Origin: Kryptolebias marmoratus
Taxonomy: Eukaryota; Chordata; Actinopteri; Cyprinodontiformes; Rivulidae
DNA length: 64,000 bases
NCBI RefSeq assembly: GCF_001649575.2
Contig: NC_051431.1
Location: 17,552,393 to 17,616,392, forward strand
Direction: 5' to 3'
A program made the position numbers and the translations under genes. Below, one piece after another: positions 48,241-60,330 of this stretch; positions within the stretch are counted from its first letter, which is position 1, and each line of letters starts with the position of its first letter. The notes under the pieces were generated by a model. That model did no database searches. It was not told the DNA's origin and worked only from the letters and a program-made list of their open reading frames with translations.

Positions 48241-49019
48241 GAGAGGCAGGAGCCAATGTTGAGCTGATGGCATCTTATTACTGATAACAGCCAAGGGAAA
48301 GAAAGTGCTGCTTCTTTTTTAAAAAGTAACTTTTGTAGTGGCATGCCACCGAGCAGTTTTTGACATCTTTCTGTCATTAGATACACAGATTTAACTGGTT
48401 TAATGCATCTGTTAATGGGATGAAATCAATAGTTTTGTAGATCACTCGGATCACATTAAGGAAATCCAACCCGACCCATTAATAACCTTGTCGTCCCCTG
48501 TTAGATATACGAACAAGCCTGAGCAGATGCTGAGTTAAGGCTTCAATAAGCACACTGGAGGACAGAGGTGATGACTGGCAAAGGGCACAGGAAACACCTG
48601 CTTCAGATGCTCTGAGACTTAATGACCAGAGACAGACTGACTGAGGTCTAAAGTTATTTACAGGTCAAATGATACAACCATGATGAGTTAGAATATCTGC
48701 CGTAAATTATTGGCTGCGTGTGGACTATGATTAGACACAGATGGAGGATTTTGGCATCATTGACTAGAAAATGTTATTTGTTCATAACCATAGCACAGAA
48801 GAACATCTGTATGAAAACGTAAAAAACTGATATTCAAGATAAATTCCATTAAATCTAATTCTTTATGCCATTCATCGTCTTTTAGTTATCCGACTTCTGT
48901 GTGTGTGTCTGGTTGCATTGTGCAATAATGAATCCAGTGGTTTACACAAACATGTACATGAATGTAATCATTTGTTAAAAAACAACACCACACATTTAAA
49001 CTAGCTTCTTTAAGCATGT
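48241..49019. other. Unassigned non-coding block
   Basis: No recognised gene or repeat. The part near 48415-48500 is complex but unsupported. Confidence 0.4.
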
Positions 49020-49140
49020 CCTTCCATCAGTCCATTTGCTATACCAGTGTGATCCTGAGTCACTGGGAGCTGCTGCCGACCTTCAGTGGTCGATGCATAA
49101 GAACTGGGGCACATCTTAGGCAGGTTTCAGCAGGCACATT
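49020..49140. mobile_element. Diverged teleost dispersed repeat fragment
   Basis: TCCATCAGTCCATTTGCTAT followed by ACCAGTGTGATCCTGAGTC and GGGAGCTGCTG resembles a teleost repeat with a CCATTTTCTATACCGC...ATCCTG...GGTCACGGGGAGC order, probably a retroelement end. The match is by memory and is quite decayed. Confidence 0.4.
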
Positions 49141-49865
49141 TAAAACTCAAATTGTATCAATCAAATGATGAAAATATTTAATCAGATCATGCTCAGACTT
49201 GGTTGTCCTTTACAGGTAAAGCAATTAGTTTTCCAGCTGGCGACAGCAATCAAAACAGAGCAGCTGATGGTCGATTTATGAAGCCAGTTGGTTTGCTTGT
49301 CTGCTTTTGGCTCATAACAGTTTAATATTCATACATATTGCAGTCTATCAAATTAAACAAAACAAAATAAACAAATAAAACAACTGGGATTTAAGAAACT
49401 TGTGTCAGTGCATATAGTAAAGGGTTTGATCATCATTGGTAGAAACAGCATAGGACTTACGATCAGTCAATTAATAACATTTTAATTCTATATTTTTCCA
49501 AGTGAGTAAATACCAACTATTTTATCGTATTGCACGTTCTGTGGCTCATATTGGCAATGGTTAAAAGACTGCACAGGTCACTAGTGATGACACAAATGAT
49601 ACAATGACCCTGGCTAAGATCGACAGACTGTTAAAAAATGTTGAATTTTCAGTGAATAATAATAAAATGTAAAATGACCATAATATTTAAAAGTTCCATT
49701 TGGGTCTGTTAATTTTGGACCATAGAAAGTGTCCTCACTGTAAAAGGCCACCCTGTCATTGACACAATGGTGTATTGTCAAGCAAAACAATGTCATCTGC
49801 CTACAGATGTGCCTTAGTATGCTTAAGCCTAGCTGATGGTGAATATTTTAAAAAGTGGCAACAAT
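49141..49865. other. Unassigned non-coding block
   Basis: AT-rich, with no recognised feature. Confidence 0.45.
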
Positions 49866-50265
49866 TGTCAGGATTTGAGTTTGAGTAATCATTAGTGTTA
49901 GGTTTATTTTCATTTGTGTTTCTATTTTGATCCTTGTGTTAAGTAAGTTTTTTGTGTTTTCATGTTTAATATTATTAGTTCTTGTGTAGTTTTGTTCTCC
50001 CTGTGCCATCACTCACTCTCTCTCAGTCAGTAGTTTTCCATGTCAGCCTGCCTCACCCACTTCCTCATCAGCCCCAGTCCTTATAACCTGTTCCTCAGCT
50101 TCACTCACTGTTTCACTGTCGCTGGCATGCAGTCCTGGTTCTCCTCCTCACCTCCTAAGGGTTTCTGCCTCGTCAGCCTTTTTGTTTATTAAAACGTTAG
50201 TTTTCACCTGAGTACTCCTGTGTCAGCCTGCATTCTGGGTTCACCACCTCCACCAAACTGGGACT
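49866..50265 (+). mobile_element. Solo LTR, Ty3/Gypsy-type (about 400 bp), same kind as at 17.9 kb
   Basis: It starts TGTCAGGATTTGAG and then has CAGTCAGTAG...GTCAGCCTGCCTCACCC, a TATA-like CCTTATAACCTG, a TTTATTAAAACG word (AATAAA-type variant) and an end region GCCTGCATTCTGGGTTCACC. The end near 50265 (GGGACT) is diverged from the expected GTGACA. Flanks ACAAT (49861-49865) and AAAAT (50266-50270) match in four of five bases. There is no internal region, so this is a solo LTR. It is opposite in orientation to the copy at 17920-18313. Confidence 0.7.
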
Positions 50266-51179
50266 AAAATTGGCTTCATTTAGCAGCTGACTGTTCAAGT
50301 AGCCTTTAGTCTCTTGCATGACAGCCACCAGATTAGTGGCACTAGTTGTCCAGTTTGACCTCTTCACAAGTATTTTTGTCTATTATAAAGTTGTAAACTT
50401 TTGTAGACTGTTTGATGTAAAACAAATAATAAGCATGTCATTGTTTTACAGTAAATGACGATATGAACTAACTGTAGAGCTTTAAAATGGTAAACATTTA
50501 ACATTTTTTGCATTTTTGTTGACGAGCTATTTGTAACCTGTTTTCTAACCTGTGGAATCATCTGCTTTCCTTTACTATTTTATATTGTAAGACATAGTTT
50601 TAGTATATAAACATATTTGATTTAACACAAACTATTCTGAAGTCAGCTCTTGTTTAATAATTCCTTGGGATCTTAAGACATTTATTTCACACTCTCTTTG
50701 ACAAGTATTACTAAGCTGAACAGAAAGCAGTAGTGCATAGCTGTGGTCCTGGACTCTATACAACTGCAGCTCAGCATTAGAGAACATGACCACGAGTATT
50801 AAAGGTGGCACACTTGTTTTTCTTCCTGAAAACATAAAATACTGAAAAGTCTGAAGCATTATGTGCAAGTACTGTGAGCTGGGTTGTACCTGTTGCTTGT
50901 CACACAGGTGTGTGATGCTGAAAGCATATAATTATTGCTCAGGGGGCTACGCTCAAAGTAGACTAATCAGAGAGAAGATGGGACTTCTAACAGCAGGCAT
51001 AAATCAGCAATAATTTTCTCTTTTTTCCATTCTCTGCATGAATGAGCTTATCATTAAAGGTGAAATGAAATAAAATATCAAAATAATGAGTTTTCATGTT
51101 TTTCTTTTAGTTAAACACTATCATAAAACACTCCAGTGGTTCATTTCCCCAAATTAAAATATTAATGACTTGTTTTTAG
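50266..51179. other. Unassigned non-coding block
   Basis: AT-rich with short unsupported frames. Confidence 0.45.
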
Positions 51180-51665
51180 AGTTTTGGTGTCAAAATCCCA
51201 AAGTGGGGTGGTTGTGTGGGCGGAGTTACCTCTTTGGTTGGTGACACAGAAGGGGGCGGGGCCAGCTGTGGCAGACCGCTGTAGGAAACTGAGGAGGTTA
51301 CTGTCTCAGTGTTTATCAGGGGAAATGGAACCAGAAGAAGAAGCAGCAAGTTTAGGTTTGAAGACACATTTTTGTTTGTTTTTTTTGTTCTGGAGTGATG
51401 CTGTCAGGAACTAGAGCCCCAAATTTCAAGAGGGTAACCCCCGAGCTTTACAATAATGTCACACAGTCGTCAAGGAGTTTCCCCCTTTGAACAGCTAAAC
51501 ATGGCCGGTGCCGTTCTGACAGGCAATGGTTCCTCTATTGAAGGTTTTTATTTCAGATGGTCCTCTTTAAAACATGAACTACACAGTCAGCCACTAGAAT
51601 TCGGGTTGTTATTTTCACCAGGAGCTAAACGAACCACATCCATCAAACTTTCTTGTCCTTTGTGA
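51180..51665 (+). other. GC-box-containing island of unknown origin
   Basis: It contains GGGGGCGGGGCC (51252-51263), an Sp1-type site, a GTGGGCGGAG word, a short open frame beginning MEPEEEAASLG (from 51325), and a second frame (51456-51665) with an M-A-G-A start. The sequence is more GC-rich than its surroundings and not low-complexity. It could be a decayed transposable element, a former promoter with a first exon, or a real promoter. I cannot decide from the sequence. Confidence 0.3.
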
Positions 51666-54009
51666 AACTGAAGAATGACACAGTTGTTGTAGCTGTGGGT
51701 CAGTTTACACAATTAATTGCAACAGAAATGAACTATTGTAACCCCCACATTATCAGTATTTGCTATTTACTGACTTGTTGGGATTTCTGTGTTTGGCACT
51801 CTATATGTCACACTTCTGAGTGATCACGGAAAATGCAAAGTAGTATATAGTATTTTTATAATCTTTTATTATTAATTTTAAATTAGCATACTTTTTTTGA
51901 AATGTGAGACACTAGAAAGAAGCACCTTTAATGACTTTCTTTAGATTTGTTAGCTTCAAAATACTTGTCATTTCACTTTTAAATGAAACAGTGCTAATGG
52001 GTCTGTGAGTTCAGCCATGCTGTCCTCCCTCTAATAGATTTTAGATTCTGTGTTCTTCCTTCATCTCTTTATGTTCATGTCTGTCATTCATGTGTCAGAT
52101 TTGATTAAATAGGAGCCTTTAATAAATGCACTATGGGTTAACAATTGTTGCAATTCTCCACATAGAGCTCAATTAGTTTCCAAGAAAAGCTTGAATGCAG
52201 GACCACTGGACAGGCTGTATGTCTCTGTAGGGAGCAGGCAGTTTCTTTTCAGGACTTGATTTTACAGATTATATTGGTAACACTCATATTGTTTGCCCTC
52301 TTCTGCAAAATGTTTCCTTTGGTCCAGAAAAAAAATACAGAGATTTTGAGCTAAAGGACATACAGAGTCATTTTGTTTTTTCAAAGTCAAAGTCTATGAG
52401 GAGCGAAAGGCTTTGTTAGGAGTATTGTGCCGACCTCCCACCCTTTGGTTCTGCACCAGGGTCAGAGAAACTGGTTGAAGCCTGCGGACAGAATGCTATT
52501 CTTATGATTTGTTTGAAGAACAGCTGGGCTGACTTGCAGAAACAAAAATCAAGGGCTGAAAGACTTTTTAGGCTTGATATTAAAGAGTATTTTTAAGACT
52601 GCCTTATATATCCTGTCACCAGAGGTCATGTCATGCCAGTCGAATGGCTGTGACAAAAGTAACATTGTACCATTTTAAAACAGTCTATCACTATGACAAT
52701 GGCGGGGTTTTGGAAAGCGTTCAGTGGTCTGCAGTGTTATGTTGAAAGGGCAAAAATTCAAAAAAACTCTTTATGACGTATTCCATGACAATAAAAACTA
52801 TAGGAAATGTTGAAATGAAACTGCACAGAGCTAAGCAACATGCAGTTAGCTATTGAGCGTGGCAAATTGTGATGATTCTGTGACAGCACTTCAGCACACA
52901 TACATACATAAATACACACACAGGCATACTGGAATTTGTATGTGTGTCCATCAATCAGTCAACTGATTGCTCTGAACCCTGAATTTGGTTTTATTTTTTT
53001 GATCCTTGGTGCATTCTCACCCAACATGACAACAGTTGAAAGAGCTCAAAGTCTGAAATTTGAGGGAATTATGGATCAACACTGCTGTTTACTTTTTGAT
53101 TCATGCAGTATTAAAGCTGTAGCTGAAAAAAACTAGCTACTTTCTGGATATATTTACGGTTACATGGTCTTGCCACATAAAGGACAAGAAATAATGAGTT
53201 GCACGACTGAGTTTTTAATAGCACAAGTGGTTTTATTTTTCCACACTTGTCGCTGATACACCACCTGTGAAGTTTGCTTAAAAACTCATGCTCAATGAGC
53301 TGATAAGAAGGGAGCATGAGCTTCTGCTTTATTGAGTTTTGGGCAGTATTTTTATAAAGAACCCTGTAAACTGATGCTGGTGATAACTCAGATGGCAGTG
53401 AGAAACATATGTACATGTATGCACAGACTTTCCCTCAACGGAATACATCTAATTTGTAGCAACACTCGTGCACAAAACAGACATGAGAACACACAGCATA
53501 AACACACATCCGGAGTGACACAGACAAGAACACACTTACCAGAATGCTCCAACAGATGCTCTGTGGTTTTAAAGATCAGATGGACACTGTTGTATCTGTA
53601 CTGGAGGCATTTTGTGGTTGTAGGTTGTAAGAACGCCTGAGTAAATCTGGCCTCAGCCATCTGTCTCGGCACCTCTCGGTGTACAGACTGGACCCCATGC
53701 CACTCTACAGTTAGAAAGAGAATTTAATTGTATTAAGTCAAAAATTTTTGAAAAATACAAAAACAAACTCCAACTCTATGAGTCTGCAAATGGTTATACT
53801 GTATTTATTATTGTGATCAAACAAAGAAAGTGACAAGGAGTATATTCAGAATGCCACACTTGTTTCGAGGCCATGCTTTTACATGAAGCACGACTTTTTG
53901 TTGGCATAAAGATAGAAAATAATGCTAAATAGCTCCCGGGTCTCTATTTAAAGTAAAAAAAGAGAACAAAATCAACCTTTCAAAATCCTAAAGCTCACTA
54001 ATTAACTTG
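51666..54009. other. Unassigned non-coding block
   Basis: No recognised gene or repeat. Overlapping frames near 53110-53670 (up to 102 codons, both strands) are unsupported. Confidence 0.4.
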
Positions 54010-54260
54010 TTATATTGATCTTATTGTGGTTGAATCCTCTCATCACCATGAAGTTGCCAAGCAACAAATGGAATTCAGGAAGTCAACGCTCCAGACCAAA
54101 AGGGGGTCGTAATAAAGTTGTCATAGAGCCAAGTCTCGCCATGTGGCAACTATTGTGGTAATGCTCCTGGGCAGTTATGTCATCCTAATGAGCCCAGGTC
54201 TCCATCTGAATGAATGGGGATGCTTTCAATGGTCTCTAGGACATAAAAACCCCAGCTATT
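54010..54260. promoter_or_regulatory. Candidate conserved element with an RFX X-box
   Basis: GTTGCCAAGCAAC at 54053-54065 is a palindromic RFX X-box (GTTGCC plus inverted GCAAC arms). It is followed by complex sequence with GTCATCCTAATGAGCCC and TGAATGAATGGGGATGC. No repeat overlaps. A ciliary- or neural-type regulatory element is plausible, but the function is inference. Confidence 0.35.
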
Positions 54261-55439
54261 GAATCATCATTCAGAGGTAATTTAAATTACATTGTTTGGT
54301 AACTTGCTCTAAATGAGGGGGTGCTTGCATTGACAATGCAACATACTTTGAGAATCTTGATGTTGTCCTAAAAAAAAGTTGAGAATGAAACTTTCTGCAT
54401 CTGATACCATCATGGGTACATAATAAGTAATAAGTTCCACTGTCTTCTACTGGTCAGGTACGTCATCAGTGCCAACGCTGACCTAATTTCTATGCTGATG
54501 TCCATATTTTGTTATAGAAGGTTTTAATAATTAGACATGGCCAGTAGTTCATCTAGTTTTAAATCTTAAAGAAAATTGCAACTATTAGAAACAATTAGCA
54601 AACACTAGTGTCAGCGCAGGTAAGGACACAACAGGACCCTGTTGTTCATACAGGATCAGCCCTCACTTTAAGAAGTGACACCAAAGTGTGTGAACATGTA
54701 GACCCGTAATTTGGTATTAACCATCAAAAAAAAGAAAGGTAGAGAAGTTCTTGTAACTTTGGGTCAATTTGACCTGAAGGCGGGTTAAAACTTGTCAATG
54801 CTTGTGTGAAGCAATGTTTGTGCACTGATACCAAAAGTGTCGTGGACCTCAAGTCTGTCTTTGGAATAATTCAATAAGATTTTTGGTTTTGAAATTTCAC
54901 TTTTCAGCTATAAATCAGACAGTTGGCTTGTCTGTGTTTTTTTTGTCAGCATTCTTTGGATCGTTTGTCTCTTTCTTTAAAATTTATTATCATAGTCAAT
55001 GATAAAAGTCTCCTATTTTTTCCTTGTATCTCCTTTCATATTTGAGCATTATTTGGCTATTTTAAACACCTTTTTGTATGTCTGTCTCTAGTGTCAAAGT
55101 CAAGAATGTTTAACATTACCCATTTGAACTTGCAAGTACACCATGGTGGTGTGACGACAGGAACAATGCCAGGAAACGGAAACTAAAAACAGCTAAATGA
55201 AAATGATGCACCACTGATTTCATTTGGGTAATATTTCATAGGTGAAGTCCTGCTATAAGAGGATTAGAATAATGGCTTCTTCTCTGTTATTGAAAGTGTA
55301 ATACAGGCATCATGACAGAGAGTCACGGTGGAGCTACAAGGATTAAAAAAAGAACAATGTAGTGAAGCTGGTATTAAGCCAATTTAGTTAAATTACAACT
55401 CAGTAAGTGCCAGCTCAGTACACCATTTGACTGAGACAA
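54261..55439. other. Unassigned non-coding block
   Basis: No recognised gene or repeat. Confidence 0.45.
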
Positions 55440-55600
55440 ACTGTTAGCTTACAGCCGGCAGCCTCTCCCACAGGCATCTCATTCATGACCTTTCAAATGA
55501 TTGCTGATTAGGAGCACTCAGCCGCCTCCAGTGAGGAGAGCAGGGAAGCGAGGGGAGCAGAGGAGAGGTGGAGGAGGGCCATCCTATCAAAACAGTGTGT
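55440..55600. promoter_or_regulatory. Candidate conserved non-coding element
   Basis: Complex stretch with GCATCTCATTCATGACC, AATGATTGCTGATTAGGAGC and GCCGCCTCCAGTGAGG, followed by a purine-rich GAGGAGAG segment. No repeat is recognised. Texture only. Confidence 0.22.
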
Positions 55601-57575
55601 AGTAGGAGTATTTTTATTCAGTGTTTGCAGTTTTTTCCACCAGACTGAGCACACACTCCGCTGATAGAAAAGCATCAGTCACTTAGTTAAAGTGGCTTTT
55701 CAGCAAGCACTGATGTTCACCTGCCAGGGTTTTCTTACTGCTGTCTGATTTTAATAAACGACTCCAACTGTTTCAGCAGATTGCCACTGTTCTTCAGGTT
55801 AGATGGAGGCCGGGACATGACTAGAATTCAACCAAGTCTACATTGCTGAAATAAATTAGGCACCTGACACTACTTTCAGCATTTGTTTCACAAAAAAAGA
55901 AAGAAAAAAGAAACAGCCTTCATGCCACTTTTACCTTTGGAAGTTTCTGCCAAGTGACATTTTTTTTATTGTTTGCAAAGAAAAAGTATTGTATATCTCC
56001 AGCAGTAATCTAAAAGAGGATTATTTGCTAAAAAAATAAATAAAAGGAACTGGAAAAATAAATAATGGTTTGTGTAAGTTGGATGTGAGCATGTTGCAAA
56101 TTTAACAACAAAGTTATACACTGATATTGGTTGAGCAGAAATAATAAAAAGTATTTGCTTGCTTCGAAAAACTTCTTAATTTTGATGTTTTGTTGAACCA
56201 CACTGCAATAAAATATCGAAAGGAGGCAGATTTGGTATGAAAGCACCCTAATGCTTCTCACTACTCTTGTAGTATATTTACCATATAAAGTGTGTAACAT
56301 GTGCTCCTGTGCATTTGAACCTGGCTTATTTTTTTTGATGTAAAAGAAAAAGGTCCTGAGTAGTTTTACATTTTTTTTAAATTAAAAGTACCATGGATAA
56401 GATACATTTTGATGCTTCAAATGTCATTGTGACTGAAGACAGATTTTTATTTATTTATTTATTTGCATTAAAAACTGCCTTACACTCCTTTGAATGTGAA
56501 TATTGTTAAATCTTTTATATAAAGTATAAAGGGCTATTAGCACTATTACCAAAATATAACATTCAGTGTAATTACAGGTCTGAGGGTGTCTTTGCTTCTC
56601 CAGTTAATGTACTTGTTTAAAAACACCTTAAAGGAGCCAAATATGCTTTTTTCTGTCACAATTGATAGAATTTCCTATAATCATAATTACACTTTCAATA
56701 CATGTTTTGGTTGAGTACAACAGAATGTTACAGCAGAGGACTCACTGATATACAGCATGCCGTGAGACATTCCTTTTTTCTCACATTTCATCCAGAGGCA
56801 TTTTTTAAATGCTTGTAAAGGAGCAAATAGCCCTAACCACTGAAGAGAGTCCACATAAGTTTGTTCTAACAATTCACAACAGCACACTCAGCAATCAGAG
56901 CTCAGACTAGCAGGCAACAAACTGAGCTCAGACTAACACAAATCAATGTGAGCTCAGGCTAGCATTCAGTCAACTTTAAACTCTTGTCCACTGGCATTTA
57001 TATTAGGTTGTAGTACATTATTGTCATGAGTCCTGAGTTTAGCTCTTTTTTTATTTAAATAGGTTAGTGTTAAGAAATGTTGCTTATAAACATCATTCTA
57101 ATTTTCAATATTGATAATTGTTCATTTATGCTATTGTGGCTTTTATTCATAGTGCAATTATACAAGAAAGGGAAAACCAAGCTTCCATTCTTTCACTGGA
57201 TTGTAAGGGAAATAACAACAATATGACTTATTTGCTAGTTGAGATATAAAAATCAAAGGGAAAATACTTGTAAAGTATTGCTAGTTTATTTCTTTCTCAA
57301 GTTGCAAATATCAAATCTGATGATGATTTAGAGAATATAGCAAATCAAAAAACATTAGCAGAACCATTTTATTTCAATAAGAGTGTTGCGTCCTTCAGTT
57401 TACATCTGCAAAAACAAAACAAAAAACATATTTTCAGAGGAGTAAACAAGGTTTCAAAGGATTACACAAAGTTTCTTTTCTGTGGCAGGGATAATTTATG
57501 TTGTGTACATACAGTAAGTGTTTACTGAAACATGAAAGAGCATTACCAGGCTGTATCAGATTGGAACAAAAAATG
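55601..57575. other. Unassigned non-coding block
   Basis: AT-rich; short (TTTA)n near 56447-56464. No recognised gene. Confidence 0.45.
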
Positions 57576-57595
57576 AAAAAAAAAAAAAAAAAAAA
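57576..57595. repeat. A run
   Basis: 20 consecutive A bases. No retroposed body is visible beside it. Confidence 0.9.
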
Positions 57596-58471
57596 CAACC
57601 AAAGGGGCGAAAACAAATGAAGTTGGTTAAAGAGGCTGGCTGTTTGATGAAGCAGTGAGGATCAAGACAGAAAGGAAGAATGAGTCAGCAGCAGCTGGGA
57701 GCTCTCATCAACATCAACAGATGTTTCCCTAAGATTAATATTCCCACTCAGAGTTTATTCATCTGCGTTATCCCCACCCTCAGCAGGTGATTTCATGCTT
57801 TCTGAGCAAGCAGAAAGACTACCCACCCACCCCCGCAGCCACAATGTCCACCCTGTCCCCGATTTTAATGAACGATACTGATAAATCTTGTATATGAAAC
57901 AGAATGGAGGGCGGGACTAAGAGGCTCAGGCCGTTTCTGCACACCATTCAAAGCATTCACATTTCTCCATGAATCTTTAAGCTGCAGAAATCTTTATCAC
58001 TAATGCCTCTTTCAGACTGCTCATCATTCACACAGCCAGTCGTGGGCACCACATTCTCATGGAAAAGCTGCAGCAGCCTTTCACTGTGGTCCCAATTGAT
58101 CGCCGATGTGATAAGCAGCAATAAATGATGAATGACTGTTTCCACTGATGCTGGATGAAGCTGCGTCATGTCCTTTTCCCAGAGCACAGGTAATTAAGTG
58201 CACTTTAGTAATCAGACACGCGTCTGGGATATTGATCTCTGGGTTCTTAGAGTGAGAATGGCTGATCGAATTGCAGGTGGGCGAAGCTGCATACATTTCA
58301 GTACTCTGTTTTGTTTTGTTTGGACTTCGAGGAGTAAGAGAAGTTAAACTTTCTGGTGCTTGTGTTTTGAGACTTGAGCACATAATCTTCAGACACACAA
58401 AAGTTACTTTTCATCCGTTGAGTATCATGTAAATATGTCAAAATTGATGTCAAAACAAACATCTTCTCATA
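57596..58471. other. Unassigned non-coding block
   Basis: The segment near 57640-57830 (GATTAATATTCCCACTC, GATTTCATGC) is complex and could be regulatory. Frames on the minus strand up to 105 codons have no similarity. Confidence 0.35.
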
Positions 58472-58538
58472 GGTCAGATTTTTGAAGTGGGATTCTGTGG
58501 AAAGAATATGAACAAATAGTATTTTACCTGTAGTAGAT
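58472..58538 (+). mobile_element. Family B MITE left arm, split by a Tc1-like insertion
   Basis: GGTCAGATTTTTGAAGTGGG, ATTCTGTGGAAAG, ATGAACAAATAG, TTTTACCTGTAGTAGA follow the left arm of family B. The expected continuation (the TAGCTC word) is replaced by the start of the Tc1-like element. Confidence 0.7.
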
Positions 58539-59400
58539 GCACTATATTGCCAAAAGTCTTCACTCATCTCCCTTCACATACATATAAACTTAAGTGACAT
58601 CCCATTCTTAATCCAAAGGGTTTAATATGATGTTAGTCCAGTCTTTGCAGCTATTACAGCTTCAATGATTCTGGGAAGGCTTTCCACAAGGTTAAGGAGT
58701 GTCTTTATGTGAATCTTGGCCATTCTTCCAGAAGCACATTTATGAGGTCAGACACTGATGTTGGACAGAAGGCCTGGCTCACAGTCTGTTCACAACTGTA
58801 CCCACAAAGTTGGGAGCATGAAATTGTTTAAAATGTCTTTCACCGGAACTAAGCAGCTGAGCCCAAGTCCTGAAAAGCAACCCCACATCATAATTCCCCC
58901 TCCACCAAACTTTACACTTGGCACAATGCAGTCAGACAAGTACAGTTCTCCTGGCAACCACCAAACCCAGACTCGTCCATTGGATTTCCAGACACAAAGG
59001 TGTGATTTGTCACTCCAGAGAACATGTCTGCACCGCTCTAGAGTCCAGTGGCAGCGTGCTTTACACCACTGCATCCAACACTTTGCACTTGGTGATATAA
59101 GGATTGGACGCAGCTGCTCAGCCATGGAAACCCATTCCATGAAGCTACACACTGTTCTTGAGCTAATCTGAAGGCCACATGAAGTTTGGAGGTCTGACCT
59201 CCACTATGAGCCTCAGCATCTGCTGAGCCTGCTCTGTGATGTTACGTGGCCAATCACTTTGTGGCCAAGTTACTGTCATTACCAATCACTTCCACTTTGT
59301 TATAACACCACTAACAGCTGACTGTTGAATATTTAGTAACAAGGAGATTTCTTATTGCACAGATGGCATCCTATCATTGCACCACGCTGGAATTCACTGA
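58539..59400 (-). mobile_element. Tc1-like transposon, deletion derivative
   Basis: The left end CACTATATTGCCAAAAGTCT (from 58541) is the terminal inverted repeat of a Tc1-like family widespread in teleosts. The right end is lost: the match to the family stops near 59400 (GAATTCACTGAGCTACC) and no inverted end follows. The element lies in the family B target at a place where a TA would be expected. Confidence 0.85.
58600..59372 (-). pseudogene. Tc1-like transposase pseudogene
   Basis: On the minus strand the region around 59040-58830 translates to LWSDKSHLCVWKSNGR, CIVPSVKFGGGGIMMWGCF and FMLPTLW, the second catalytic aspartate (in WSDKS) and the glycine-rich neighbourhood of Tc1 transposases. 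Upstream, decayed parts of the N-terminal DNA-binding region follow to about 59370, with stops. Downstream, the segment that should hold the DNAPVH motif and the third acidic residue is missing. The frame jumps to the C-terminal ARPS...TS words near 58760. Stops, frameshifts and the deletion make it inactive. Confidence 0.85.
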
Positions 59401-59989
59401 GCTACCTCAATCAAATCTAGTAGTGCACAAGTTATGAAATTAACACTAGTTTCACAGAAATAATTTACCAACATACCTTGTGCTACACCTGCTGTAACTG
59501 TTTTAGTGTTAGGTACCCTTTTTTCAGATATAAATGAAACTAACATTAAAATTAAAGGTTTTAATGTGTTTTCAAGTACAGCTTGCAATTGTCACATGAC
59601 AGTTATCTGGGATTTTTGCCATTGCACATTTTTCCTATAATACCTTGAACATGAAGCTTGGAAAGGCTTTTATCTTATTCTTCCATGTTTTGGCTTTTAA
59701 ATAGCACTACATGCTGTTGATTTCTGTTTTTTGTTTTTTTACTGATTGTAGTGTGGAGATTTTGAACTGGATGGTAACGTCCATGCCCAGAACATTGGTA
59801 TCAGTCAGAGGTGTATTTTCAGTACCAATATATTGAGAATTTCATACTGACAGATTTAGAGGCAATATGTAGACAAACATCACTTTACTGTCACCAGTCA
59901 AACACACTGACCTATAAACACTGACTCACACACTCTCCAAAGGTCACACATGGAGTAAAAATATCAATTATAATTCTTTTCATAATTAT
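59401..59989. other. Unassigned non-coding block
   Basis: No recognised gene or repeat. Confidence 0.45.
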
Positions 59990-60330
59990 AAATATATATA
60001 ATATTTATGGCCAGGGAATATTTATCATGAAGCTTGAATTACACAGACACTCTAATGCTAATTATAATCCACTACACAGTAATGACTTCCATCAGTGCTA
60101 CATTTCTTTTATAGTATTACTGCTCATATTAAAGGCTCTTAATTAACAAACCCTGCCTTGCTTTGCTTATTAAACACAACATGTACAACAGAAGGCATAG
60201 TTAACCTTTTAAAGAGAGCCTTTAGTCTCTCGGTAATCCTGCGTGTCGTTATAGAGATCCATAATAATGACAAATCTTTGTCCTTCATTGAGTCTGTTGG
60301 CAGAAATGGGGTTTAAGTGAACTGTGGAGT
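59990..60330. promoter_or_regulatory. Candidate conserved non-coding element
   Basis: It contains repeated homeodomain-type words (CTAATGCTAATTATAATCC, GGCTCTTAATTAAC), ATATTTATGGCCAGGG and complex flanks. No repeat is recognised. Texture only. Confidence 0.3.

Noticed and set aside
48051..48284. Polyglutamine/polyalanine protein from the CAG repeat frames
   Set aside because: Two overlapping frames with no recognised domains and no start or splice support; the repeat alone explains the open stretch.
58918..59171. Plus-strand frames across the Tc1-like element
   Set aside because: They are shadows of the decayed minus-strand transposase.
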